Shown here in pieces: positions 1 to 7,522 of a DNA stretch of 11,510 nt. The DNA is from Candidatus Nitrosopumilus sp. (GTDB lineage Archaea; Thermoproteota; Nitrososphaeria; Nitrososphaerales; Nitrosopumilaceae). The notes beneath the pieces are model-generated. The model made no database searches, was not told the DNA's origin, and was given only the letters and a program-made list of their open reading frames with translations. Location of the stretch: positions 1-11,510 of the forward strand of contig JAOUAY010000031.1 in the NCBI GenBank assembly GCA_029860565.1, in the 5' to 3' direction. Within the stretch, counting starts at the first letter, position 1. Each line of letters starts with the position of its first letter. The translations under genes were made by a program, and so were the position numbers.

Positions 1-165
1 GCAGAAGCAGAAGCAATGGCAGCTGAAAAAGCAGCTATGGCAGAAGCAGAAGCAATGGCAGCTGAAAAAGCAGCTATGGCAGAAGCAGAAGCAATGGCAG
101 CTGAAAAAGCAGCTATGGCAGAAGCAGAAGCAATGGCAGCTGAAAAAGCAGCTATGGCAGAAGCA
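1..165 (+). repeat. 39-bp in-frame tandem repeat (13-residue Ala/Glu/Lys/Met unit)
   Basis: Perfect 39-bp units start at 16, 55 and 94. A final unit of 33 bp starts at 133, and the last 15 bp of another unit lie at 1-15. Each unit encodes MAAEKAAMAEAEA, a composition expected to form a long charged helix. The copies match at every base visible, so they arose by recent expansion or are kept uniform. The array continues beyond the left edge. It most likely acts as a spacer between the N-terminus and the copper domains. Confidence 0.95.
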
Positions 166-846
166 GGACCACAAACACATAGTGTTGAAATTCCAGTAGG
201 AACATCAGTTCCAGGATGTGAAGATACTAACGCATGTTACTTACCAGCAAACATCACAATTAATGCTGGGGATACAGTAGAATGGCCAAACGTGGACACA
301 GCAGCACACACTGTAACTAGTGGAAGCCCAGCTGAAGGACCATCAGGTGTATTTGATAGTAGTCTACTAATGGCAGATGCAACATTTGCATTTACATTTG
401 AAGATGCTGGAGAATACGATTACTTTTGTATGGTTCATCCATGGATGATCGGCAGTGTTTCAGTAACTGAAGGATCCATGATGGAAGAAACCATGATGGA
501 AGAAACCATGATGGAAGAAACCATGATGGAAGAACCAGTAGGACCACAAACACATAGTGTTGAAATTCCAGTAGGAACATCAGTTCCAGGATGTGAAGAT
601 ACTAACGCATGTTACTTACCAGCAAACATCACAATTAATGCTGGGGATACAGTAGAATGGCCAAACGTGGACACAGCAGCACACACTGTAACTAGTGGAA
701 GCCCAGCTGAAGGACCATCAGGTGTATTTGATAGTAGTCTACTAATGGCAGATGCAACATTTGCATTTACATTTGAAGATGCTGGAGAATACGATTACTT
801 TTGTATGGTTCATCCATGGATGATCGGCAGTGTTTCAGTGAACTAA
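1..846 (+). CDS. Two-domain plastocyanin-like (type I copper) protein, 5' end outside window
   Basis: Probable extracytoplasmic electron carrier of the small blue-copper family. The frame is open to the window edge, so the true start and any signal peptide lie upstream. The visible 281 residues run: Ala/Glu/Lys/Met-rich tandem repeats (1-55), a plastocyanin-like domain (56-155), a Met/Glu-rich linker (about 157-180), and a second, nearly identical domain (181-280). Each domain shows the type I copper ligand set: His in the AAHTV motif (codons at 307 and 682), then Cys, His and Met in YFCMVHPWM (427/436/445 and 802/811/820). Each also has a CEDTNAC cysteine pair, likely a disulfide. There is no C-terminal membrane anchor, so anchoring, if any, must be N-terminal. 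Multi-cupredoxin proteins are typical of ammonia-oxidising archaea, where copper proteins replace cytochromes c. The fold assignment is firm; the electron partner is unknown. Confidence 0.9.
   Translation, partial: AEAEAMAAEKAAMAEAEAMAAEKAAMAEAEAMAAEKAAMAEAEAMAAEKAAMAEAGPQTHSVEIPVGTSVPGCEDTNACYLPANITINAGDTVEWPNVDTAAHTVTSGSPAEGPSGVFDSSLLMADATFAFTFEDAGEYDYFCMVHPWMIGSVSVTEGSMMEETMMEETMMEETMMEEPVGPQTHSVEIPVGTSVPGCEDTNACYLPANITINAGDTVEWPNVDTAAHTVTSGSPAEGPSGVFDSSLLMADATFAFTFEDAGEYDYFCMVHPWMIGSVSVN
166..464 (+). repeat. 299-bp perfect direct repeat, copy 1 (first copper domain)
   Basis: This segment is identical base for base to 541-839, at an offset of 375 bp. It encodes the entire first plastocyanin-like domain. 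Identity breaks only in the last codon (GTA here, GTG in copy 2), after which the first copy runs into the linker and the second into the stop codon. Confidence 0.95.
478..534 (+). repeat. 15-bp tandem repeat encoding MMEET linker
   Basis: Four units start at 478, 493, 508 and 523, the last one cut to 12 bp. They encode Met-Met-Glu-Glu-Thr repeats that join the two copper domains. Methionine pairs next to acidic residues could bind Cu(I), as Met-rich segments do in some copper chaperones. That role is an inference from composition only. Confidence 0.9.
541..839 (+). repeat. 299-bp perfect direct repeat, copy 2 (second copper domain)
   Basis: This is the second identical copy of the domain-coding segment at 166-464. 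It ends one base before the final Asn and stop codons of the gene. Absence of even synonymous differences points to a very recent duplication or to gene conversion. Confidence 0.95.
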
Positions 847-852
847 CCAAAA

Positions 853-873
853 CTTTTTCCTTTTTTTATTTTA
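853..873 (+). terminator. T-rich transcription terminator of the copper-protein gene
   Basis: Two T runs (T5, then T7) followed by more T-rich sequence begin seven bases after the stop codon at 844-846. Archaeal RNA polymerase stops at such T tracts on the non-template strand without needing a hairpin. The tract overlaps the 3' end of the convergent uvrC gene. It acts in the + direction only: the uvrC side shows no comparable T run. Confidence 0.6.
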
Positions 874-2452
874 TCTGATTTTTACGTATTGTTCTATTGT
901 ATGCCACACCAAATCTATGAGTTTCATCCCTTGCATGTTGTAAAATTTTGAGTGATGATTTGTATTTTGGAATTAAAATAGGATTTTTATTTTTTGGAAC
1001 ATATACTTCTTCATTTTCTTTGGCCAAAGAAATGCAGGGCAATTTCAAACCAAGTGATGTTAGTGATTTCATAGCAGCACTTAGTTGACCTTTACCACCA
1101 TCAATCACTATCAAATCAGGTAATTCAGAATTCTCTTCTAATAGTCGATAATACCGCCTCTTAATTATTTCACTAATCATTGCAAAGTCATCTCTTCCAG
1201 ACACTGTTTTAATTTTGAACTTTCGATATCCAGACTTGTTTGGAATTCCTCCAACAAATCTGGACATAGATCCAACAGCAAAATCATCACCATGATTGGA
1301 GATATCAAAACATTCAATGATATTGGGAATTACAGGAAGATGAAGAATATCTCTTAATTCAATTAATCCAGGATCGCCACCTTTTGAATGGATTAATCGG
1401 ATATTTTTTAAAATTAGATCAATAATGTCTTTTTTCTTTCCCTTGCCAGGTACCAAAATTTGTACTGTAAATCCAGATTGTTCTGAAAATAAAGATTCCA
1501 ATAATTTTTTATTCTCAGGAAGTTGGCTAACCAAAATAAATTTAGGAATTTTATGTGTCGAATAGTACTGATATAAAAAATTGGAAAATGAATTATCACC
1601 TACCAAATCAAAAAAGAATTTATCACTATCTCTTATCACGCCATTAATCATTCTAAAATTCATAACTGTTGCAGAATGTTCTTGAATACCAATACCAAAA
1701 TATTCCTCATCGGAATTTTCAACATATTCCATTTTTTGTTTAGTCTGAAGACTTCCAAGCCTAACCAAAGTGTCACGAATATCTTTTGCACGCTCAAATT
1801 GCTGTAATTTTGCAGCTTGATACATTTCATCTTCCAATTTTTTTGTAAAAATTTTAGTTTGATTTTTACCTTTAAGTACATCTTTTAATGCTGCAACATG
1901 TTTAGAGTATTGCTCTTGTGCATCTTTAAATTCACAAGGCCCCTCACAATTTCCCAGATGATATTCTAAACAGACTTTTTTTGGAAGAGTTTTACAGATT
2001 CGGATTTGAAATGTTTTTCTTAATGTGCCAATTGTAAGTAATTTTGAACTTCCCTGTGTAAAAGGTCCAAAAGTTTTCCCCTTACCTAAAAATTTTCCAT
2101 CTCTAGTTCTTCTTGAAACTAAAAGACGTGGATATTTCTCATCAGATATTCTAAGGTATGTGTATCTTTGTTGATCTTTTAATTCAATATTAAACCGTGG
2201 TCTATGTTTTTTGATCATATTTGATTCTAAAAGAAAAGCTTCACTTTCATTATCAGTTAAAACAAATTCAATATCCGAAATATTTTCTACCAATTTTTGA
2301 GTCTTGTAATTTTGATTTTTGTTGAAATACGACCTTACACGATTTTTTAAATTCTTGGCTTTTCCAATATAGATAATTGTCCCATCAAGATCTTTCATCA
2401 AATAAATTCCAGGATCAGTAGGAATGATAATTTTAGAGATATCAAAAGTCAT
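866..2452 (-). CDS. uvrC: UvrC excinuclease subunit, lacking the C-terminal HhH domain
   Basis: Dual-incision nuclease of nucleotide excision repair; it cuts 3' and 5' of the lesion held by UvrB. The protein is 528 aa. Residues 15-30 carry the GIY...YIG nuclease motif for the 3' cut. Cysteines 153, 161, 169 and 173 match the motif reported to bind an iron-sulfur cluster in bacterial UvrC. A UVR helix pair (about 205-238) contacts UvrB. The RNase H-like nuclease for the 5' cut shows FDISN (D383), GRDDF (D421/422), VIDGGKGQ (D451) and the RDETHRF segment (508-514). The protein stops soon after, at 528, without the helix-hairpin-helix pair that normally brings bacterial UvrC to about 600 aa. The ATG overlaps the uvrA stop as ATGA, indicating translational coupling; no Shine-Dalgarno is visible. 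Last gene of the uvrBAC operon. Confidence 0.96.
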   Translation of the reverse strand: MTFDISKIIIPTDPGIYLMKDLDGTIIYIGKAKNLKNRVRSYFNKNQNYKTQKLVENISDIEFVLTDNESEAFLLESNMIKKHRPRFNIELKDQQRYTYLRISDEKYPRLLVSRRTRDGKFLGKGKTFGPFTQGSSKLLTIGTLRKTFQIRICKTLPKKVCLEYHLGNCEGPCEFKDAQEQYSKHVAALKDVLKGKNQTKIFTKKLEDEMYQAAKLQQFERAKDIRDTLVRLGSLQTKQKMEYVENSDEEYFGIGIQEHSATVMNFRMINGVIRDSDKFFFDLVGDNSFSNFLYQYYSTHKIPKFILVSQLPENKKLLESLFSEQSGFTVQILVPGKGKKKDIIDLILKNIRLIHSKGGDPGLIELRDILHLPVIPNIIECFDISNHGDDFAVGSMSRFVGGIPNKSGYRKFKIKTVSGRDDFAMISEIIKRRYYRLLEENSELPDLIVIDGGKGQLSAAMKSLTSLGLKLPCISLAKENEEVYVPKNKNPILIPKYKSSLKILQHARDETHRFGVAYNRTIRKNQIK

Positions 2453-5268
2453 TTTTTTAATAATTTTTTCAAATACTTTCCAGTATAACTTCCAGGGGCT
2501 TTTGCAATCTCAGCAGGCGTTCCAATAGCAACAATCTGACCACCCTCATCACCACCTTCAGGTCCAAGGTCAATTAACCAATCAGAATTTTTGATCACGT
2601 CCATGTTATGTTCAATTACTACCACAGTATTTCCCAAGTTCACTAAGCGATTAAGAACCTCAAGTAATTTTTGAACATCTGCAAAATGCAAGCCCGTCGT
2701 AGGCTCATCTAGAATGTAAAGAGTCTTTCCAGTACCACGTTTGGATAGTTCAGACGCAAGTTTTACCCTTTGAGCTTCACCACCAGACAATGTAGTGGAG
2801 GATTGCCCCAATTTGATATAACCCAATCCAACATCATAAACTGTCTGTAATTTTCGTTTAATCGAAGGGACATTTTCAAAGAAATTTAATGCCTCATAAA
2901 CAGTCATACCCAAAATATCTGAAATACTTTTTCCCTTGTATAACACAGATAAAGTTTCAGTGTTGTATCTCTTTCCTTTACATTCATCACACTTTACATA
3001 AACGTCAGATAGAAACTGCATTTCAATTTGTTTAACTCCATCACCATCACATGCAAAACATCTTCCATCAGCTACATTAAATGAAAATTGTCCTGGAGCA
3101 TATCCACGTTCTTTGGATAATGCAGTATTAGCATATAATTCCCGAATAGGAGTAAAGGCACCAATGTAAGTTGCAGGATTTGAACGGGGAGTTCTACCAA
3201 TTGGAGATTGATCAATTGCAATGACTTTATCAATATTTTCTAAACCAATAACATCCTTGTGACTTCCAGGTCTAACATTTGATTTGTAAAAATGATTTTC
3301 CAAGGTTTGAAGTAAAATATCATTAATCAGCGTAGATTTTCCAGAACCAGAAACTCCAGTTATAGATACAAAAAGGCCTAATGGAATTTCAACATCTATA
3401 TCTTTTAGGTTATTTTCTGATGCTTTTGTTATAATTAATGAACCAGAACGATTACGGATTTTATCTTTTAATGTAATCAAAGAATGATTCTTTAGATAAT
3501 TTCCAGTAACAGATTTGTCATCTTTAAGGATCTTCTTTACAGTTCCTTCAAAAACTACATTTCCACCATGTATTCCAGCACCAGGGCCCAAGTCTATTAT
3601 CCAGTCTGAATTTCGTATAACTTCTTCGTCATGCTCTACAACTATGACTGTATTTCCCAGATTTCGTAGCTTATTTAGCGTTTTAATGAGTCTAGTATTA
3701 TCGCGTTGATGTAACCCAATGGTAGGTTCATCAAGCACATACAAAACACCAGTTAAATTAGAACCGATTTGAGTTGCCAATCTAATTCTTTGTGATTCAC
3801 CACCAGACAATGTAGAACTTAATCGATTTAATGTGAGGTAATTTAGTCCAACATTCATTAAAAATTCAAGGCGTTCTTTGATTTCTTTTAAAACATCTCT
3901 TGCAATGTATTGTTCATTTTCAGTTAATTTCAAAGTGGAGAAAAAATCATAGCAATGATCAATAGATAAATCACATACGTCCATTATTCCTTTTTCATTA
4001 ATTTTTACTGCGAGAGACTCAGGTTTTAATTTTTTACCATTACATGCATTGCAAGGAGTGTCCCTCATGAATTGTTTTAACCAATCTCGTTTTGATTCCG
4101 AATCAGTTTCCATAAAGGTTCGTTGTAGATTTACTAGCACACCTTCAAACACATTAGTGGATTTCCAAGATGAATCGCCTGATTTTGAGCGATATTCAAA
4201 ATCAATTAAATCATCGGTTCCATGTAAAATGATTTGAAGATGTTTTGAATTTATTTTATCAAAAGGTGTCATTAAATCAAAACCAAATTTTTTTCCAACT
4301 GCTCTTAATGCTTGACGTCTAAATGCAGAAAACCGTCCACTCCAGGGAACAATTGCCCCATCCAAAATTGATTTTGTTTTATCCGGCACTACTAAATCAG
4401 CATCAAATTCCATCTTTACACCCAAACCATTACATGTTTTACACATGCCAAATGGGGAGTTAAACGAAAAAGATCTAGGTTCCAATTCACCCACTGTCAA
4501 TCCACAATAGGGACATGCATTGTTTTGTGAGAAAATTTTTTCTGTATCGTCAGTTGCAATCATTACATCACCTTTTGATGCTTTAATTGCAGTTTGAATA
4601 GCTTCAAAAAGTCGAGATCTTTCTGATTTTTCAGTTGTAATTCTATCCACTACAATCTCAATATTATGCCATTTTTGCCTGTCTAGTGGAGGAATTTCTT
4701 CATCCAGGCTTAGAATTTCACCATTTAGGCGTATTCTAGAGTAGCCATCCTTTTTGATTTGCTCAAATAGTTTTTCATATGTGCCCTTTTTTCTCTGAAC
4801 AATTGGAGCTAAAATGAGAATTTTCTTTCCTGAAAAATCTTTGAGCGCAGAATCACATATTCTCTCTATAGACTGTGTTGAAACTTTACGTCCACAATTT
4901 GTACAGAAAGGAATTCCAATTCTTGCAAATAACAATCTCATATAATCATAAATTTCAGTGGTAGTTCCAACAGTGGAACGTGGATTTTTACTGGTGGTTT
5001 TTTGTTGAATAGAAATTGCAGGTGAAAGACCTTCGATAGAATCAACATCAGGTTTATCCATCATTTCTAAAAATTGACGGGCATACGATGAAAGAGATTC
5101 AACATATCTTCGCTGACCTTCAGCATAGATTGTATCAAAAGCTAATGTTGATTTTCCAGATCCGGACAATCCACTAATAACAACTAGTTTATTTTTTGGA
5201 ATATCGATATCCAAATTTTTTAGATTGTGGTGTCTCGCGCCACGAATTTTTAATTTATTTTCCACCAT
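2449..5268 (-). CDS. uvrA: UvrA, DNA damage-recognition ATPase
   Basis: ABC-type ATPase dimer that scans DNA for lesions and loads UvrB. From the ATG at 5268 it has 939 aa, the usual size. The first half has Walker A GLSGSGKST (33-41), signature LSGGESQR (from 487) and Walker B with DE at 513-514. The second half has GVSGSGKST (638-646), LSGGEAQR (from 827) and DE at 854-855. Zinc-site cysteine pairs lie at 252/255 with 276/279 and at 737/740 with 760/763; a further CNAC pair is at 406/409. An in-frame TTG at 5280 would add four residues, but the GGAGA motif abuts it directly, so ATG is preferred. The gene overlaps the uvrB end by 14 bp and the uvrC start by 4 bp. All catalytic motifs are intact. 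Confidence 0.97.
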   Translation of the reverse strand: MVENKLKIRGARHHNLKNLDIDIPKNKLVVISGLSGSGKSTLAFDTIYAEGQRRYVESLSSYARQFLEMMDKPDVDSIEGLSPAISIQQKTTSKNPRSTVGTTTEIYDYMRLLFARIGIPFCTNCGRKVSTQSIERICDSALKDFSGKKILILAPIVQRKKGTYEKLFEQIKKDGYSRIRLNGEILSLDEEIPPLDRQKWHNIEIVVDRITTEKSERSRLFEAIQTAIKASKGDVMIATDDTEKIFSQNNACPYCGLTVGELEPRSFSFNSPFGMCKTCNGLGVKMEFDADLVVPDKTKSILDGAIVPWSGRFSAFRRQALRAVGKKFGFDLMTPFDKINSKHLQIILHGTDDLIDFEYRSKSGDSSWKSTNVFEGVLVNLQRTFMETDSESKRDWLKQFMRDTPCNACNGKKLKPESLAVKINEKGIMDVCDLSIDHCYDFFSTLKLTENEQYIARDVLKEIKERLEFLMNVGLNYLTLNRLSSTLSGGESQRIRLATQIGSNLTGVLYVLDEPTIGLHQRDNTRLIKTLNKLRNLGNTVIVVEHDEEVIRNSDWIIDLGPGAGIHGGNVVFEGTVKKILKDDKSVTGNYLKNHSLITLKDKIRNRSGSLIITKASENNLKDIDVEIPLGLFVSITGVSGSGKSTLINDILLQTLENHFYKSNVRPGSHKDVIGLENIDKVIAIDQSPIGRTPRSNPATYIGAFTPIRELYANTALSKERGYAPGQFSFNVADGRCFACDGDGVKQIEMQFLSDVYVKCDECKGKRYNTETLSVLYKGKSISDILGMTVYEALNFFENVPSIKRKLQTVYDVGLGYIKLGQSSTTLSGGEAQRVKLASELSKRGTGKTLYILDEPTTGLHFADVQKLLEVLNRLVNLGNTVVVIEHNMDVIKNSDWLIDLGPEGGDEGGQIVAIGTPAEIAKAPGSYTGKYLKKLLKK

Positions 5269-7210
5269 TTTTAAATTCAATCTCCTTTTCTATCCGTTTT
5301 ATTCTATCTCTACATTCTATTGCGCGCTCAAAATCTAATTCTTCAGAATACTTTTTCATTTGTGCATCTAAATCAATTATATCATTTGTGAGATCATGTA
5401 TTGATTTTAATTTTGAATCATCTAAAGCGGTTTCTTGTTCTGGAACCGATTTAACAATAGTTCTAGGGATAATTCCATGTTCTTTATTATATTGGATTTG
5501 TTTTTCTCTACGACGTTTAGTTTCATTCATAGTATTTTTCATGGACTGTGTAGTTTTATCAGCATACATTATTACAGTTCCATTTACATTTCTTGCAGCA
5601 CGACCACATGTTTGAATCAAGCTGGTAAAATTTCTCAAAAACCCTTCCTTATCAGCATCCAAAATTGCAACTAGTGAAACTTCAGGGATATCCAGACCTT
5701 CTCTGAGAAGATTAATACCAACTAAAACATCAAATTCACCAAGACGTAACTGCCTAATTATTTCAGTTCTTTGCAATCCTTCAATTTCTGAATGCATGTA
5801 TCGAACTCTAACTTGCTTTTTTGAGAGATATTCTGCTAAATCTTCAGCCATACGTTTAGTCAATGTAGTGACTAAAACACGCTCAGAATTAGCAGATCTT
5901 TTGTGAATTTCACCAATTAGATCATCCATCTGGTCTTTAGTGGGCCTAATCTCAATTTGAGGATCAAGTAACCCAGTGGGTCTAACTAGTTGTTCAACAA
6001 TTTTTGAGGAAATTTTTTTCTCATATTCAGAAGGGGTTGCAGAAACAAAGATAGTGTTTTGAATATACTCTTCAAATTCTTCAAATTTTAATGGTCTATT
6101 ATCATATGCGCTAGGTAGTCTAAATCCATATGTAACAAGCTTGTCTTTTCTAGAATAGTCTCCTTTGTACATCCCATGTAATTGAGGTAAAGTAACATGA
6201 GATTCATCAATCACCAAAAGATAATCATTACTAAAAAAATCCATTAAACAAAATGCTTTATCCCCTGCCTTTCTGCCATCAAAATGCCTAGAATAATTTT
6301 CAATTCCAGAACAATAACCCAGTTCTTCAATCATTTCCAAATCATATTTGGTCCTCATCTCAAGTCGTTGTTTTTCAAGTTCATTTAGTTTTGGCAAATG
6401 ATTTTTCAATTCAGCACGAATTGACTTTACAGCTTTTTTACTAACATCTTTTGCAATAAGGTAATGCTTTGCAGGAAAAATTATCATTTGTGGAATTATT
6501 TTCTTTTCTTTTAATGATACATGATCAAGTAGAGTAATTTTTTCAATCTCATCTCCAAACATAGAGATTCTAACAATGTCTTCAGAATATGCAGGAGTAA
6601 CATCAATTGTATCCCCCTTTACTCTAAAATTTCCAGGTGCAACTTCAATATCATTTCGCTCATATCTTGCATCAATTAATTTTCTAATTAGTTCAGTTCG
6701 TTTAATCTCTTCACCAGCTCTTACAGGTATTGCTGAATCTTTCCAATCTTGAGGATTTCCAAGAGAGTAGATACAAGATACTGTGGATACAATAATTGTA
6801 GGCTCACCAGAAAGCAGCATTGCAGTTGCCTCCAACCTTAATTTTTCAATTTTTTCGTTAATTTGAGTATCTTTTTCGATATAGGTATCCGTTTGAGGAA
6901 GATAACTTTCAGGTTGATAATAATCGTAGTAGGATACAAAATACCCCACATTATTTTTTGGGAAGAATTGTTTTAATTCTGAATAAAGCTGAGCTGCAAG
7001 AGTTTTGTTATGTGAAATTACAAGGGTATTCTTACCCGTTCTTGCAATAACATTTGCTACAGAGAATGTCTTGCCACTTCCAGTCACTCCAAGTAATGTT
7101 TGCACTGTACCTTTCTTTACACCATCAACCAAAGCATCAATGGCTTGAGGTTGATCACCCGTAGGAACATAATCAGAGGCCAATTCAAATTGAGATATTT
7201 GTTCCAACAT
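5255..7210 (-). CDS. uvrB: UvrB, helicase-like damage-verification subunit
   Basis: Helicase-fold ATPase that receives DNA from UvrA, verifies the lesion and recruits UvrC. From the ATG at 7210 it has 651 aa. It shows Walker A GVTGSGKT (41-48), the Tyr-rich beta-hairpin that locks on DNA (about 94-113), DESH (335-338), VSATP (389-393), motif V around GINLLREGLDIPE (498-510), motif VI QTCGRAARN (533-541), and a C-terminal UVR helix pair (about 617-647) for UvrC or UvrA contact. The frame stays open to a TTG at 7270, which would add 20 residues. ATG is preferred because family similarity starts just after it and a TATA-like element lies about 25 nt upstream. First gene of the operon. Confidence 0.96.
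   Translation of the reverse strand: MLEQISQFELASDYVPTGDQPQAIDALVDGVKKGTVQTLLGVTGSGKTFSVANVIARTGKNTLVISHNKTLAAQLYSELKQFFPKNNVGYFVSYYDYYQPESYLPQTDTYIEKDTQINEKIEKLRLEATAMLLSGEPTIIVSTVSCIYSLGNPQDWKDSAIPVRAGEEIKRTELIRKLIDARYERNDIEVAPGNFRVKGDTIDVTPAYSEDIVRISMFGDEIEKITLLDHVSLKEKKIIPQMIIFPAKHYLIAKDVSKKAVKSIRAELKNHLPKLNELEKQRLEMRTKYDLEMIEELGYCSGIENYSRHFDGRKAGDKAFCLMDFFSNDYLLVIDESHVTLPQLHGMYKGDYSRKDKLVTYGFRLPSAYDNRPLKFEEFEEYIQNTIFVSATPSEYEKKISSKIVEQLVRPTGLLDPQIEIRPTKDQMDDLIGEIHKRSANSERVLVTTLTKRMAEDLAEYLSKKQVRVRYMHSEIEGLQRTEIIRQLRLGEFDVLVGINLLREGLDIPEVSLVAILDADKEGFLRNFTSLIQTCGRAARNVNGTVIMYADKTTQSMKNTMNETKRRREKQIQYNKEHGIIPRTIVKSVPEQETALDDSKLKSIHDLTNDIIDLDAQMKKYSEELDFERAIECRDRIKRIEKEIEFKNGGK
5281..5285 (-). 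promoter_or_regulatory. Possible Shine-Dalgarno (GGAGA) before uvrA
   Basis: GGAGA lies inside the uvrB 3' end, immediately before the alternative TTG and 12 bases before the preferred ATG of uvrA. Spacing suits neither start well, so coupling to uvrB translation probably matters more. Confidence 0.3.
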
Positions 7211-7230
7211 ACACAATTCTTGAAAACTGA

Positions 7231-7239
7231 ACTTATAGC
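7231..7239 (-). promoter_or_regulatory. TATA-like element of the uvrBAC operon
   Basis: The minus strand reads GCTATAAGT, centred about 25 nt upstream of the uvrB ATG at 7210. This spacing puts transcription start at or very near the ATG, giving a leaderless mRNA. No Shine-Dalgarno is present, which agrees. Confidence 0.45.
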
Positions 7240-7256
7240 TAACGTTTGTAGTGTAG

Positions 7257-7270
7257 AAACTAGGAGTCAA
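7257..7270 (+). repeat. Direct repeat copy 1, AAACTAGGAGTCAA
   Basis: This 14-base word recurs at 7372-7385 with one mismatch (T to A at the fifth base), 115 bp away. Copy 1 sits just upstream of the uvrB TATA-like element, where an archaeal regulator could bind. A regulatory role is only inferred. Confidence 0.4.
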
Positions 7271-7371
7271 GATAATTTCAAAACTAAAAAATTTGCTAGA
7301 AGATTAGAACCCATACAAAAATTTAGGCTATAGATCGAACAAACAAAGATCAAAAAGAACTTTAAGATACT

Positions 7372-7385
7372 AAACAAGGAGTCAA
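7372..7385 (+). repeat. Direct repeat copy 2, AAACAAGGAGTCAA
   Basis: Second copy of the 14-base word, sharing 13 of 14 bases with copy 1 at 7257-7270. Both lie in the spacer upstream of uvrB and in the same orientation. Confidence 0.4.
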
Positions 7386-7490
7386 ATTGAAATTAAAACT
7401 CAAAACAGACAATTCCTTAAAAAATCAAAAGAACAAACAAAAAAGAAACAGATCACAGTTCAAATATTCAGGTAATTGAAAAGCAACCTA

Positions 7491-7504
7491 AATTTAATAA
7501 AAAA
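7491..7504 (-). terminator. Possible T-tract terminator of the split-barrel gene
   Basis: The minus strand has a T6 run at 7504-7499 followed by AT-rich sequence, 18 bases beyond the stop codon of the gene ending at 7523. This is a modest match to an archaeal intrinsic terminator. Confidence 0.35.
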
Positions 7505-7522
7505 CGAGTTATCAAGTCAAAA

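Larger units (their letters stand above)
7211..7522. other. Gene-free 312-base spacer between the split-barrel gene and uvrB
   Basis: The + strand is strongly A-rich. No credible reading frame, tRNA or C/D-box RNA pattern was seen on either strand. It holds the uvrB promoter near its left end, a 14-bp direct repeat, and an A run (T run on the minus strand) near its right end. The rest could be a 5' leader, an untranslated regulatory region or simple spacer; nothing in the sequence decides this. Confidence 0.6.

Noticed and set aside
1..165. Regularly spaced repeats suggesting a CRISPR array
   Set aside because: Units are directly adjacent with no unique spacers and keep an open reading frame, so this is a coding tandem repeat.
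5196..5674. Open frames on the + strand opposite uvrB and uvrA
   Set aside because: They are antisense shadows of strongly conserved uvr coding sequence and show no protein family pattern.
7211..7270. Longer uvrB starting at TTG 7270
   Set aside because: The extra 20 residues precede family similarity, and the TATA-like element would then lie inside the coding region.
7100..7333. + strand frame across the uvrB start and the spacer
   Set aside because: It mostly mirrors uvrB coding sequence and has no family pattern, Shine-Dalgarno or TATA element.
7271..7522. Structured or C/D-box RNA in the spacer
   Set aside because: No box C/D pair, tRNA-like arms or clear hairpins could be made out by eye; a covariance search would be needed to reopen this.
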